This document shows, in pieces, positions 28,801-36,836 of a DNA stretch of 64,000 nt. The stretch covers positions 1-64,000 of the forward strand of contig CAZJLR010000018.1 in NCBI GenBank assembly GCA_964546815.1, given 5' to 3'. The position numbers and the translations under genes were made by a program. The notes below the pieces were generated by a model. It was not told the origin of the DNA, made no database searches, and worked only from the letters and a program-made list of their open reading frames with translations. The stretch comes from JAIEPM01 sp964546815. Lineage in GTDB: Bacteria; Cyanobacteriota; Vampirovibrionia; Obscuribacterales; Obscuribacteraceae. The number at the start of each line of letters is the position of its first letter. The first letter of the stretch is position 1.

Positions 28801-29464
28801 AAGTCTTGTCCGCGACGAAATTCCGCTAAATGCGGGCTGCTTCAGACCACTGAAACTGATAGTGCCGGAAGCATCGTTGATAAACCCGACTTATCCCGCA
28901 CCAGTGGTGGCAGGCAACGTTGAAACTTCGCAGCTCATTGTTGATGTACTCTATGCCGCGCTAGGCATCATGGCGGCATCACAGGGGACAATGAACAACC
29001 TTTCGTTTGGAAACCAAAAATATCAGTACTATGAAACCATATGCGGAGGAACGGGAGCTGGAGCCACTTTCAACGGTGCCGGCCCAGTCCAATCGCATAT
29101 GACAAACTCACGTCTCACAGACCCAGAAGTTCTCGAATCAAACTACCCGGTCATTCTTGAGTCATTTAGCATACGCAAAAATAGCGGTGGAGATGGGTTT
29201 AAGCACGGTGGTAATGGCGCAATTCGCAAACTGCGATTTGCCGAGGAAATGACAGCAACTGTTCTGAGTAATCGTCGCGATAATGTTCCGCATGGCTTAA
29301 GCGGGGGTGAGCCTGGTTCTTCAGGCAACAACCTCATTCAGCACGTTGATGGAAGTATAAGCAAGCTCCCCTTTCGAAGCAGCTTTCAAATAAAAGCAGG
29401 CGAATGCATCATTATCGAAACGCCCGGCGGGGGCGGATTTGGGCCTAAAGAAGCTAATAGATAA
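25826..29464 (+). CDS. 5-oxoprolinase / hydantoinase A-B fusion (ATP-dependent)
   Basis: 1212 residues, the full-length eukaryote-like form joining HyuA (about 1-690) and HyuB (about 700-1210). HyuA is marked by FWIDRGGTFTDVIARRPDG, GTTIGTNALLTRQG, SFDMGGTSTDV and GGAGGQHACLIA. HyuB is marked by FSCALFDAEGNLVANAPHIP, PGDAFAINDPYSGGTHLPD, ASRGHHADIGG and ETPGGGGFG. It would hydrolyse 5-oxoproline to glutamate with ATP, salvaging glutathione breakdown products. The start is GTG 25826 with a poor ribosome-binding site; the family homology begins at once. No partner gene is adjacent. Confidence 0.93.
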   Translation: MDENKKWSFWIDRGGTFTDVIARRPDGKLLTRKVLSESSKRRDSAVQGIKEILAANGSSLAELGQLRMGTTIGTNALLTRQGAKTVFISTKGFADCVKIAYQNRPDIFALEINLPEMLYEQVIEFDERIDFSGKILTQPDLAQLKSELQAAFGNGIRSCAIALMHGYKYPQHEMLAADAAREIGFEQISVSHESAPLMKLISRADTTLADAYLTPLLHSYIEGLRRDLGDLQLHFMQSNGGLAAAAVFKGKDSILSGPAGGLVGAIKAAESAGFDKLISFDMGGTSTDVSHFHGEIEHIYDTEISGMRIRAPMMDIHTVAAGGGSVLGFDGTRLRVGPDSAGANPGPLCYRKNGPLTLTDANLKLGRIQAKFFPHIFGPNENEALDVDAVNAAFEDLRDETNRKASSKKNADELAYGFIQIAVAKMANAIKHVSIQRGHDVRDCVLVCFGGAGGQHACLIAEELGISKILIHPLAGLLSAYGIGLSNTRLVKDIDYNKALKDLAEEDLIRSVELSSAELGKLMSSDGVSGQEQKTVVNALIQMAGSDYSLSVPFASPAEMSASFAEKHLKRYGFNDDKRELILASLSVQVLGFDSSSENYSFLEKISAPAKERREITLYSKGAWHNCALIERNEMQPGEPICGPALIGEENTTTVIDDGWQASVDKSGSLILTPQNQALLASSFSTPAESSAGKQDKPAVDPIDLELFNNLFKFIAEQMGLTLQNTSQSVNIKERLDFSCALFDAEGNLVANAPHIPVHLGSMGESVKSLIENKFHEMQPGDAFAINDPYSGGTHLPDITIISPAFDADGKRVIFYVASRGHHADIGGITPGSMPADSKSIDEEGILFQHMLVMRNEKVLSDEIEKHLRTGKYPARKASQNIADMKAQIAANSRGIKLMNELIATRGEATVAAYMGYVQDNAEDCVRRAIKSLNSGSFSSKMDDGSTVKVTIEIDKSNASAQIDFTGTSAQTKSNFNAPLAVCKAAVLYVFRSLVRDEIPLNAGCFRPLKLIVPEASLINPTYPAPVVAGNVETSQLIVDVLYAALGIMAASQGTMNNLSFGNQKYQYYETICGGTGAGATFNGAGPVQSHMTNSRLTDPEVLESNYPVILESFSIRKNSGGDGFKHGGNGAIRKLRFAEEMTATVLSNRRDNVPHGLSGGEPGSSGNNLIQHVDGSISKLPFRSSFQIKAGECIIIETPGGGGFGPKEANR

Positions 29465-29799
29465 ATCAGAATGTAAGCAGGGCGACAAATCAAGATCTCC
29501 CACCCTTGACAGCGCGGTAATCCTAAAACAAAGACAGGCCCTATATATCAAGGCACAAAGCGGTCGCCAAGAAGCTGTTTGCCAGCTGCATTCGGTGAAA
29601 TTTCAGGCCTCCTAAGTTCACCGATTTGAGCAGTAAACTCTCTCGGAAAACGAATCAGGTTGCTGTTTTAGGATTTTACAAATATCTTTCAAAAGATCTT
29701 TCTTCAAACGTTTCAAACATCACATACCGGGAATGTTGAAAATAGAAATCCTTAACCGATTTCAATCACTTTGGCCGAACGGCGAGGAGAACGCAGGGA
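29465..29799. other. Intergenic region, no feature seen
   Basis: 335 bases without a supported gene, between the 5-oxoprolinase and a secreted SRPBCC protein. GAGGAG at about 29783 probably belongs to the next gene's ribosome-binding site. I see no repeat or terminator. Confidence 0.45.
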
Positions 29800-30408
29800 A
29801 TGCCCCAGCGTAGTTTTATTTATTCTTTTGGTCTATTGGTTCTTTTGGCATCGGCGATGCCAGCTGCATTTGCTGAAGATAAGCTTTGTCTAGCTGATGA
29901 TGGTAACAATCAGCACAAACATGCCGCAACGCATCACAAGCAAGCACATGCGCCAGAAGTGAAACATTCGATTATAGTGAAAGCGACACCAGAACAGGTC
30001 TGGGAAGCGATTCGTCACCAACGAAAAGCTGATGACCACCGCAAACTCATTTCGTTTGACGGCACAATTGCTACATTGCACGAAACATTTGCAGCACTTC
30101 CAATAGTCGGCGAAGCAAGCTGCGATTATGTTGAAACAGAAAAAATACCAAACCAAAGAATGGACTACAGCCTGGTAAAATCAGACAGGTTCTCAGTCTT
30201 CGAAGGCAGCTGGATATTGTCCCTGGCAAAAGATGGACAATCAACTCTTGTAGAACTGAGCAATGCGATTGATGCAGGCATTAGAGTTCCATTCTGGCAA
30301 GACATAACAAAAATGGCAGCAAGCCGATCTGTAAAGAAAAGACTCGATGCTGTTTGCCAATATGCCGAAAGCTTGAAGAAAACCGAAAGCACAAATCCAA
30401 TTCGCTAA
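29800..30408 (+). CDS. Secreted SRPBCC (START/polyketide-cyclase-like) protein
   Basis: 202 residues with a signal peptide (to AFAEDK). A His-rich segment (NNQHKHAATHHKQAHAPEVK) precedes an SRPBCC fold, recognised from the opening KHSIIVKATPEQVWEAIRHQ and a C-terminal long helix. Such domains bind hydrophobic ligands in a deep pocket; exported versions are uncommon and their roles unknown. The His-rich linker could bind metal. It is monocistronic, ending at a hairpin at 30415. Confidence 0.8.
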   Translation: MPQRSFIYSFGLLVLLASAMPAAFAEDKLCLADDGNNQHKHAATHHKQAHAPEVKHSIIVKATPEQVWEAIRHQRKADDHRKLISFDGTIATLHETFAALPIVGEASCDYVETEKIPNQRMDYSLVKSDRFSVFEGSWILSLAKDGQSTLVELSNAIDAGIRVPFWQDITKMAASRSVKKRLDAVCQYAESLKKTESTNPIR

Positions 30409-30414
30409 ATATCA

Positions 30415-30437
30415 GCAAGCATCGTTTAGGTGCTTGC
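30415..30437. terminator. Probable bidirectional terminator hairpin between convergent genes
   Basis: A perfect 7-bp stem GCAAGCA/TGCTTGC with a 9-base loop sits between convergent stop codons at 30408 and 30471. The downstream tract is T-rich only in part, so strength is uncertain. Confidence 0.55.
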
Positions 30438-30470
30438 TCTTCAAAGGCAATTCTCATTGCGCAGGGACTC

Positions 30471-32279
30471 TTAGCGAAACATCTGGTCTTTCATTGGACT
30501 TAGTGTTTTCAGTTTTTCTACTCGACCGAGTTTTCTGCAAACATCAGTAAGCTTTTTGACTATGCGCTCAGTTGTTTCGTGCTGCTTTCCGTGCACACGC
30601 TCAACAATTGCCAGGGCACGGTCTAAATTCTTCTCAGCCTCAGCAAAATCGCCAGCTTGTACATAGCAGTCAGCTTTGCCTTCAAGACAAGTTAGAATCT
30701 CGCGAGCTTGCGGACCCTGCAATTTTTCCCAAACAGCAAGTGCGCGGTCATAACAACCAATTGATGTGGTGAAATCTTTCTTTCGACCAAAGAGCTCCGC
30801 AAGGCTTTCGATACCCAAGGCATATGGCGCAGAAAGTTGACCGTAAAAGCGAGACCTTAGCTGCACAATAGATTTTGCCAAACGTATGGTTTCATCAATA
30901 TCATCTTGCGTAGTTTTCAGCTCAAAGTATTGATCGCAAACTTCAAGTACGGCATCTGCCGGTGCCTCGGGGTCTCTCATCAAAGACTCGAGAGCAGTTT
31001 TGTAAAGGCGCTCAGCATCAGCCCATTGCTGGCGCTTAAAATAAAGCCGCGCTACTCTAGCTTGCATGAAAGCAAGGTCCAGATGATGAGAAGGCAAACG
31101 CGACTCGAGCTTGCTCAGCTCTTCACGTGCTTGCTTCAGTTCTTGAGTCATCTGTTGCCGACTCTTGGGAGAACAGTGGAAAAGTTCAAGCACCTCATCG
31201 ATGCCCTTGCCTAGAGTTATGCAGTAGAGAACAAGCCATATTGCCAGCTGTGTAGAAATTTCTGAGTTCATAACCAACAACTGCACTTGCAAGGCAAGCT
31301 GCAATTGCGGCTCGCTGATCAAATTGAGGTCGCGCAACGCTTTACCAAGCGCAATTCGCTGTTGTTTGCTCGCTTGCCAGGCTCTGGTAAGCTCCTCATC
31401 TTTGATAACACGAGCACCTTTGAACAACTCACCAAGCGTCACTTGCTCTGCCGGACGCTTTGTTTTGGACATGTTATCTACATAACGTCGGATTGTATCG
31501 AGAACATGGTCGTCCATCAGCCCATAAATGGGCTCAAGCATCGTAAACGCATCTTTGTAGTGTTGCTCAGCATCACCAAACTTCTTTTTAGCAATGTTGA
31601 ACTCGGCTGACACATGCAAAACTTTGACGTACTCACGCGACTGTTTATTACCGGTACCCTCAAGACATGCCTGGGCTCGGTCAAGAAAAGCTTTTGCCTC
31701 TTCCGGCCGGCTTTGCTGCATGGCAAGTTTGCCCATTTTGCTCATAACCGAGGACATTTCGCACGCAGATTCAGGCAAGCAATCTTCAAACGCTGCCATC
31801 GCCTCTTCGTACTTAACTTCAGCCCGAGCGGGCAGTTTGTGCTGTAAATATGCATCGCCAATGGCTTCAAGCGCCACACCGTATGAGACGCCCTGATAAA
31901 CTCCAAGCTCTTTCAGTTTGGTTTTGGCGGCCGTGATGGCTGCAGGTTCATCATAAGATTTGTAGTCAGGCTGAGACCAACCGATCTGCTCAAGAGCTTC
32001 TTTGCTTGAGATGTGTTTTTGATTCATCAGTGCAAGAGCTCTAACCGCAATTGTTCCGCTCATGCCTTCCAACTTGCAATATTTCTGCATTTCCAGAGCA
32101 TCATTGATTTGCTGCTCACGGCAAATTTTCATCGAAATCAGAACTTTACCGAGCGACTGAAAGTTTGAGCGTCCGATATCTACGGCGCGCTGCAAATCAG
32201 CCGGCGACACCATGCCAGACTCCAGAAGCAAGTCTCCCAGCCTCTTAGCTTGATTTTTCGGGTCTGAAAATCCTTGCAT
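30471..32279 (-). CDS. MshEN-like domain and TPR protein, 602 aa
   Basis: The N-terminal 80 residues carry two MshEN-like motifs (LGDLLLESGMVSPADLQRAV and LGKVLISMKICREQQINDAL), related to the 86-residue protein at 4664-4924. TPR repeats follow, then a second MshEN-like pair in the middle (about 280-340, including LGKALRDLNLISEPQLQLAL), then more TPRs (ALGIESLAELFGRKKDFTTS, then a KADCYVQAGDFAEAEKNLDR-like repeat). So the unit MshEN pair plus TPR block occurs twice, suggesting an ancient duplication. I use ATG 32279; a GTG at 32312 extends it by 11 residues but lacks a ribosome-binding site. No membrane anchor. Likely a cytoplasmic scaffold; nucleotide binding is only a family-based possibility. 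Confidence 0.85.
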   Translation of the reverse strand: MQGFSDPKNQAKRLGDLLLESGMVSPADLQRAVDIGRSNFQSLGKVLISMKICREQQINDALEMQKYCKLEGMSGTIAVRALALMNQKHISSKEALEQIGWSQPDYKSYDEPAAITAAKTKLKELGVYQGVSYGVALEAIGDAYLQHKLPARAEVKYEEAMAAFEDCLPESACEMSSVMSKMGKLAMQQSRPEEAKAFLDRAQACLEGTGNKQSREYVKVLHVSAEFNIAKKKFGDAEQHYKDAFTMLEPIYGLMDDHVLDTIRRYVDNMSKTKRPAEQVTLGELFKGARVIKDEELTRAWQASKQQRIALGKALRDLNLISEPQLQLALQVQLLVMNSEISTQLAIWLVLYCITLGKGIDEVLELFHCSPKSRQQMTQELKQAREELSKLESRLPSHHLDLAFMQARVARLYFKRQQWADAERLYKTALESLMRDPEAPADAVLEVCDQYFELKTTQDDIDETIRLAKSIVQLRSRFYGQLSAPYALGIESLAELFGRKKDFTTSIGCYDRALAVWEKLQGPQAREILTCLEGKADCYVQAGDFAEAEKNLDRALAIVERVHGKQHETTERIVKKLTDVCRKLGRVEKLKTLSPMKDQMFR

Positions 32280-32462
32280 AATTAGCCAGATGATCTTCCT
32301 TAACAAGCTCACTGGGTTAGTTTGCTAATTCGGACACTTACCGAATCAACTGAAACAGCTGGAAATGTGTGAGCGATCCCCCGTACATATATAATATGCC
32401 CGAATTAATATCATTTTGACAAGTTTCTAAGTATTAGCATGACAAAGCGCCAATTCCGGCTG

Positions 32463-32888
32463 CTAGACGCTGTTGCGGCGCATTTTGGCTTTGAAGATTT
32501 GCACAGCATTGTCTACCAGCGCCGCATTTGCAGCTGGAACGGTGGGGTAAGACATGATTCCCCGCCCCAGATAAGCTCTCGTAAAATTCTTAGCCCTCGG
32601 TATCACATGAACATGAAAGTGCGGTACAGCCTCCGCAAGCGAAAAGGTGTAAACCCTCTCGCATTTCAAAATGTCGCGCTGAGCCTTCATTATTTCGCCT
32701 AGCAAAGGTCCATACTCAGACAGCTCTGCCGCTGAGGCTTCCGATAAATCGAGGAAGTGGCGTCGCGGCTCTAAAATGAAATAGCCAATGATGTTGGTTT
32801 CTTGTGAATGCCTCACTCGCCACAATTCATTGCTAAACAAAAGCTGAGACTCTTTCACATCAAGATTGCATATTTTGCATTCAATCAT
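32463..32888 (-). CDS. HIT-family hydrolase
   Basis: 141 residues with the histidine-triad motif HFHVHVIPR and an N-terminal CKIC pair. HIT proteins hydrolyse or transfer nucleotidyl groups (for example from dinucleoside polyphosphates or adenosine phosphoramidates). GGCGGA lies about eight bases before the ATG. The gene starts 12 bases after the MFS gene, placing it last in an esterase-MFS-HIT operon. Confidence 0.9.
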   Translation of the reverse strand: MIECKICNLDVKESQLLFSNELWRVRHSQETNIIGYFILEPRRHFLDLSEASAAELSEYGPLLGEIMKAQRDILKCERVYTFSLAEAVPHFHVHVIPRAKNFTRAYLGRGIMSYPTVPAANAALVDNAVQIFKAKMRRNSV

Positions 32889-32900
32889 TTGATATTCCGC

Positions 32901-34223
32901 CTAATCTAGAACTTTGTGCGCGGCTTCCTTGCCACGTTTTTCATTTACCAAAAACAAAAGTGCAAGACCAATCACAAAAAAGGAAGTAGAGGAAAGCAAT
33001 GCCATTCGGTGATTATTATGCGTTGCTGCAGTTATAAATCCATATGTTAGTGGGCCGATTGCGGTGGCAAGTTTTCCTGCAAGCCCCCAGAGTCCAAAAA
33101 ACTCTCCAGAACGCCCCGGCGGCGAAAACGAGCCAACCAGAGCCCTCCCGCAAGAACCACTTGCTCCCATTGCAATTCCAATTAGATTCGACAGCGCCCA
33201 AAACAACTCTTTCGTATTGCAAAAGTAAGCGCCGCTGGTGGCAATTATCCACAAAATTAGCGAAATGGTTAAAGTGCGAACAGAGCCAATTTTGTCCTGC
33301 ACAAATCCCATGCTAAAAGCGCCTACTGCAGCCGTTATGTTTACTACAAAAATCAAAAGCAAACAGTCTTTTGTTGTAAAACCCATCACTTCCTGAGCAT
33401 ATACAGAAGCAAGACTGATTACAGTTGATGTACCGCAGGTAAACACGAGCAGACTAATCAGAAAGCGGAAAAGATCTTGATAATGCCTGGCGTGCTCCAT
33501 AGTTTGTCTCAGGCGATCGAAACTGTTTTTTAATAGCTCCTTGCTTTTTGCTAGTGGATCAGGCACTGCGCGTTCTTTCAAAAACAGAAAAATCGGCGCG
33601 GCACCGATGGCAAAAAATGCAGCTGTGATGAGCATTGTGACGGGCACAAACATTTCGGCAGTCTGCCCCGCCTTCTTTGCCATATCGACATAAAGCAAAC
33701 AAAGCCCCAGAGTCGAAATTCCACCGAGGTAACCGACAGTCCATCCAAATGCTGAGACCCGACCCATGTCTTTCCTGGCAGCAAGCTCCGGCAGGAAGGC
33801 GGCAACGAGGTCTTCGCCTGTGCCATAAGCAAAATTTGCCAGGGTCAAAAAAATCAGCCCGAGTACATAATCGCCTTTGTGAATCCAATAAAGTCCAATA
33901 GTGCACGCGATGCAAACGCTTGTGGCAAGCAAAAGAATTTTTTTCTTGCATGCATGTGCATCAGCTATTGTTCCAATAACCGGCGCAGAAACTACAACAG
34001 CCAGGCTCGAAACACAAATTGAAATTGTCAGCCACAAGGTTCCGTCGCCTGGTTTCAAGCCAGACCCATTGCCGGCAACAACACTGACGAAATAGGGATT
34101 AAAAATAGCCGTAGCCACAATAGTCGCGTATGAAGAGTTGGCAAAGTCATACATAGCCCAGGACAAAATTTCGCCCTTAGGAGCAGTTTCTTCTGTTTCA
34201 AAAGCGTGAATAGTTTCTTCCAC
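32901..34223 (-). CDS. UMF1/Atg22-like MFS transporter
   Basis: 440 residues, about twelve membrane helices. The WAMYDFANSSYATIV opening is diagnostic of the UMF1/Atg22 branch of the major facilitator superfamily; APVIGTIADAHACKKK is the MFS loop 2-3 motif. Fungal Atg22 exports amino acids from vacuoles; bacterial substrates are unknown. The GTG start directly follows the stop of the upstream esterase gene (TAAGTG), so translation is probably coupled. Confidence 0.9.
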   Translation of the reverse strand: MEETIHAFETEETAPKGEILSWAMYDFANSSYATIVATAIFNPYFVSVVAGNGSGLKPGDGTLWLTISICVSSLAVVVSAPVIGTIADAHACKKKILLLATSVCIACTIGLYWIHKGDYVLGLIFLTLANFAYGTGEDLVAAFLPELAARKDMGRVSAFGWTVGYLGGISTLGLCLLYVDMAKKAGQTAEMFVPVTMLITAAFFAIGAAPIFLFLKERAVPDPLAKSKELLKNSFDRLRQTMEHARHYQDLFRFLISLLVFTCGTSTVISLASVYAQEVMGFTTKDCLLLIFVVNITAAVGAFSMGFVQDKIGSVRTLTISLILWIIATSGAYFCNTKELFWALSNLIGIAMGASGSCGRALVGSFSPPGRSGEFFGLWGLAGKLATAIGPLTYGFITAATHNNHRMALLSSTSFFVIGLALLFLVNEKRGKEAAHKVLD

Positions 34224-35243
34224 TTAAACACCGTTATGGGCTTCTACTGCTTTAGGAGCAGTTTTCAGCGCATGCCTTTTGAAAAAGTTCCAGATCAATT
34301 CGGTGCTATCCATATCGCGACATGCTTTGCCGATTACCATCGCCGGCAAATATTGCGCGAACAAGCTAGGTTGCGGCCAGGTATGACCACCACCTTCAAC
34401 CGCATAAAATTCGATTTCCGCATCGTCAGAACAAGAGCCGTAGACAGTCTTTTCAACAACCCATTTGGACTCGGGATTATTCATCTGCAATTTTGATTTG
34501 ACAGGAGCAGCAGTACATTGATTATGCTTAGCCCAAAAAGCGACAGTATCTGGAACCGAAATTACATGCCCTAACTTCTTTTTGTAAAAATGGACTTCAC
34601 CACCAGCATATGGCACAAGTGGATCTGCCGTGCCATTGATGATGATTGCCGGCACAGGGCGCCCGCTCCATTTGCGGTCTTTGAATGGCTCGGGCAAGGC
34701 ACCCACAACGGGTCCAATCGCTGCAATTCGATCAGACATTTCTAGACCTAAACGGTAAGACATCATTGCACCATTAGAGATACCACTTGCATAAACACGT
34801 TGTCGATCAATATTGAATTCTTTGCAGGTGCTGTCTAAAAGGTGAGCTACAAAACCGACGTCATCAACATTCTTGTCATGCGCGAGATGCCCAGTATCTA
34901 CTCGCCCGTCATTCCAATGTTTATCAACCCCGTCAGGGCAAATGATGATTAAACCAGTATTTTTAGAGATTTTGTCAAAGCCTGTAAATCCTGCCATGCG
35001 GCGCCCATTGCTGCCGCCGCCATGAAATAAGAAGAGCAATGGTGCTGGAGTTTTCCCGTCATAAGAATGCGGAAGAAACAATCCATATGTTCGCTCAATC
35101 CCATCATACTTGAGACTGCGTCGCTCAACTTTTAGTTTATCGGAGCCATCTCCTGGCAGCGAAAGTACCGGCATTTGTACACCCAACATTAAGATGATCA
35201 GCAGAACTAAAAGTAACACCTCGGCGACCTCCAAGTCTTGCAC
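34224..35243 (-). CDS. Secreted PHB depolymerase/feruloyl-esterase-like hydrolase (LpqC type)
   Basis: 339 residues of alpha/beta-hydrolase fold. The oxyanion region is PLLFLFHGGGSNGRR, the nucleophile elbow is GISNGAMMS, and IIINGTADPLVPYAGG with GGGHTWPQ supply the Asp and His of the triad. An N-terminal hydrophobic stretch (EVLLLVLLIILMLGV) indicates export or anchoring. Relatives attack short-chain polyhydroxyalkanoates or feruloyl esters. The start is GTG 35243, which is uncertain. It begins an operon with the MFS and HIT genes. Confidence 0.85.
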   Translation of the reverse strand: MQDLEVAEVLLLVLLIILMLGVQMPVLSLPGDGSDKLKVERRSLKYDGIERTYGLFLPHSYDGKTPAPLLFLFHGGGSNGRRMAGFTGFDKISKNTGLIIICPDGVDKHWNDGRVDTGHLAHDKNVDDVGFVAHLLDSTCKEFNIDRQRVYASGISNGAMMSYRLGLEMSDRIAAIGPVVGALPEPFKDRKWSGRPVPAIIINGTADPLVPYAGGEVHFYKKKLGHVISVPDTVAFWAKHNQCTAAPVKSKLQMNNPESKWVVEKTVYGSCSDDAEIEFYAVEGGGHTWPQPSLFAQYLPAMVIGKACRDMDSTELIWNFFKRHALKTAPKAVEAHNGV

Positions 35244-35286
35244 ATGGTAACATCAGTTTCCCGATAGTTCTTAAAACAGTGACTTG

Positions 35287-36465
35287 ATGAGCTTACCTCT
35301 CGAAAACGTAAAAGTTGTGGACTTCACTCACCTGTTGCCTGGAGAGCTGACAGCAACAGTGATTTGCGACCTGGGCGCAGACCTCACTCGCGTAGAAAAA
35401 CTAAAACCTGGCTTAGCACAGCTTTTGCCTCCGATAATCAACGGAGAGAGCCTTTATTTCTGGAGCGTTCATCGCGATGAGAAAAGAATCGCGCTAGATC
35501 TCAAGAACGAAAAAGCAATCGAGATTGTGCACAAACTTGTAATGGAAGCTGATGTGCTCATCGAAAATTTCAGGCCTGGGGTTATGGGGAGGCTCGGACT
35601 TGGCTATGGCAAGTTGCACAAAATTAACCCCAAACTAATTTATTGCTCAATTTCAGCATACGGTCAAACCGGCAAGTTCAGCCAGCGTCCGGCACATGAT
35701 GTTAATATGCAAGCAGAAGCCGGAGTAATGCACGTGTGCCGATCGCCAGACGGCAAGCCACTTATGCCCGGCACATTACTTTCAGATTTCATGGCTGCAT
35801 TTCTTGCCTCTGTTTCAATTTTAGCCGCTATCGTCGAGCGCGACAGAACAGGCAAAGGCAGACACCTTGACCTCAGCATGTTCGACAGCATATTGTGGAC
35901 TCAATCATTGGCTGCCACAGCCAGCCTCTACATGAAAGAAGAACCGCTTGAAGCCGACCCCGCCTACAGAAAAGAACTGGCCAATTACAACGTTTTCAAA
36001 TGCAAAGACGGGCGCTATTTAGCTGCCGCTCCGCTAGAGCCACAATTCTGGGTCAATTTTTGCAGACTGATCAAACATGAAGAATGGACGAAGATAGCAG
36101 CATTCGGCGCAAAAAAAGATATGCGCGAAAAACTTGAAGCTGTTTTCCTTGAGAAAACACTTGCTGAGTGGCTTGAAATATTTGAAGAATCAGATTGCTG
36201 TGTTTCGCCTGTAAACACACTTTCAGAAGCATTCGATTTTTTGCCTGGCCGAGAAAGAAACTTATTTCAAAATTTGCTGCATCCAACTCTAGGCAAAGTG
36301 CCACAACTGCGAACACCGCTTCCCTTCAACAAAAAGCACGACGAGGAGCTAATCGCAAACCACGATGTTGCAGCATCATCAATAAGCGTACTGAAATCAC
36401 TCGGCTACGATGAGCAAGAAATCGAAGACCTCCTCGCACACAACGTCATCCCAACACGCTCGTAG
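35287..36465 (+). CDS. Family III CoA-transferase (CaiB/BaiF, alpha-methylacyl-CoA racemase-like)
   Basis: 392 residues from ATG 35287 (a TTG one codon earlier is possible). Family motifs include VVDFTHLLPGELTATVICDLG, LIENFRPGVMGRLGLGY and RPAHDVNMQAEAG, whose Asp is the catalytic residue that forms the acyl-CoA intermediate. It moves CoA between carboxylic acids or racemises 2-methylacyl-CoAs; the substrate is unknown. The TAG stop coincides with the first bases of a terminal inverted repeat (GTAGGGGCGA at 36462-36471), so the repeat defines the 3' end of the gene. Confidence 0.92.
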   Translation: MSLPLENVKVVDFTHLLPGELTATVICDLGADLTRVEKLKPGLAQLLPPIINGESLYFWSVHRDEKRIALDLKNEKAIEIVHKLVMEADVLIENFRPGVMGRLGLGYGKLHKINPKLIYCSISAYGQTGKFSQRPAHDVNMQAEAGVMHVCRSPDGKPLMPGTLLSDFMAAFLASVSILAAIVERDRTGKGRHLDLSMFDSILWTQSLAATASLYMKEEPLEADPAYRKELANYNVFKCKDGRYLAAAPLEPQFWVNFCRLIKHEEWTKIAAFGAKKDMREKLEAVFLEKTLAEWLEIFEESDCCVSPVNTLSEAFDFLPGRERNLFQNLLHPTLGKVPQLRTPLPFNKKHDEELIANHDVAASSISVLKSLGYDEQEIEDLLAHNVIPTRS

Positions 36466-36778
36466 GGGCGATGCCATGGATACTTCTGGCGAACTAAAAT
36501 GGAGCCGAATCAAGTTCGATGATATGAGCTAAGAGCGTTCCACCTGGGGGCGCAGGCATCCTTGCCTGCTTCTTCGCCAATAGCTTCCCGAAGCAGGCTG
36601 GAAGCCTGCGCCCCCAGGGCTGCCGCCCTTCAAGCTAGAGTCCATATTGTGCCGGCTTCGCTAAACATTCGAGTTCGCCAGCAGTATCCCATGCGCCGCC
36701 CGCTTATTCACAGGGCGAAACTGTTTAAGCGAGCACCGCTGCTTAACTGCCGGGCGACGCATGGCGTCGCCCCTACAA
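36463..36778. repeat. Composite inverted-repeat element, second copy with an internal insertion
   Basis: The left terminal repeat begins in the stop codon of the CoA-transferase gene. Bases 36486-36689 match 3035-3238 without a visible difference. The right terminal repeat is interrupted: after AGTTCGCCAGCAGTATCC about 70 extra bases occur, then GCATGGCGTCGCCCCTACAA (about 36757-36777) completes it. The extra piece holds its own stem-like sequence (GTTTAAGC and GCTTAAC flanking GAGCACCGCT). As in the first copy, no transposase frame is present. The rest of the gap to 36836 is featureless. Confidence 0.85.
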
Positions 36779-36836
36779 ATTTGCCTTTGGCGCAATTGAG
36801 TTCTTAAGCAGAAGCAATAGCGTCGCTCAAAAGGAA

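Noticed and set aside
3111..36807. Two open frames (3111-3341 and 36562-36807) sharing identical N-terminal proteins
   Set aside because: The identity is the composite inverted-repeat element read in one frame, not a protein family; no ribosome-binding site.
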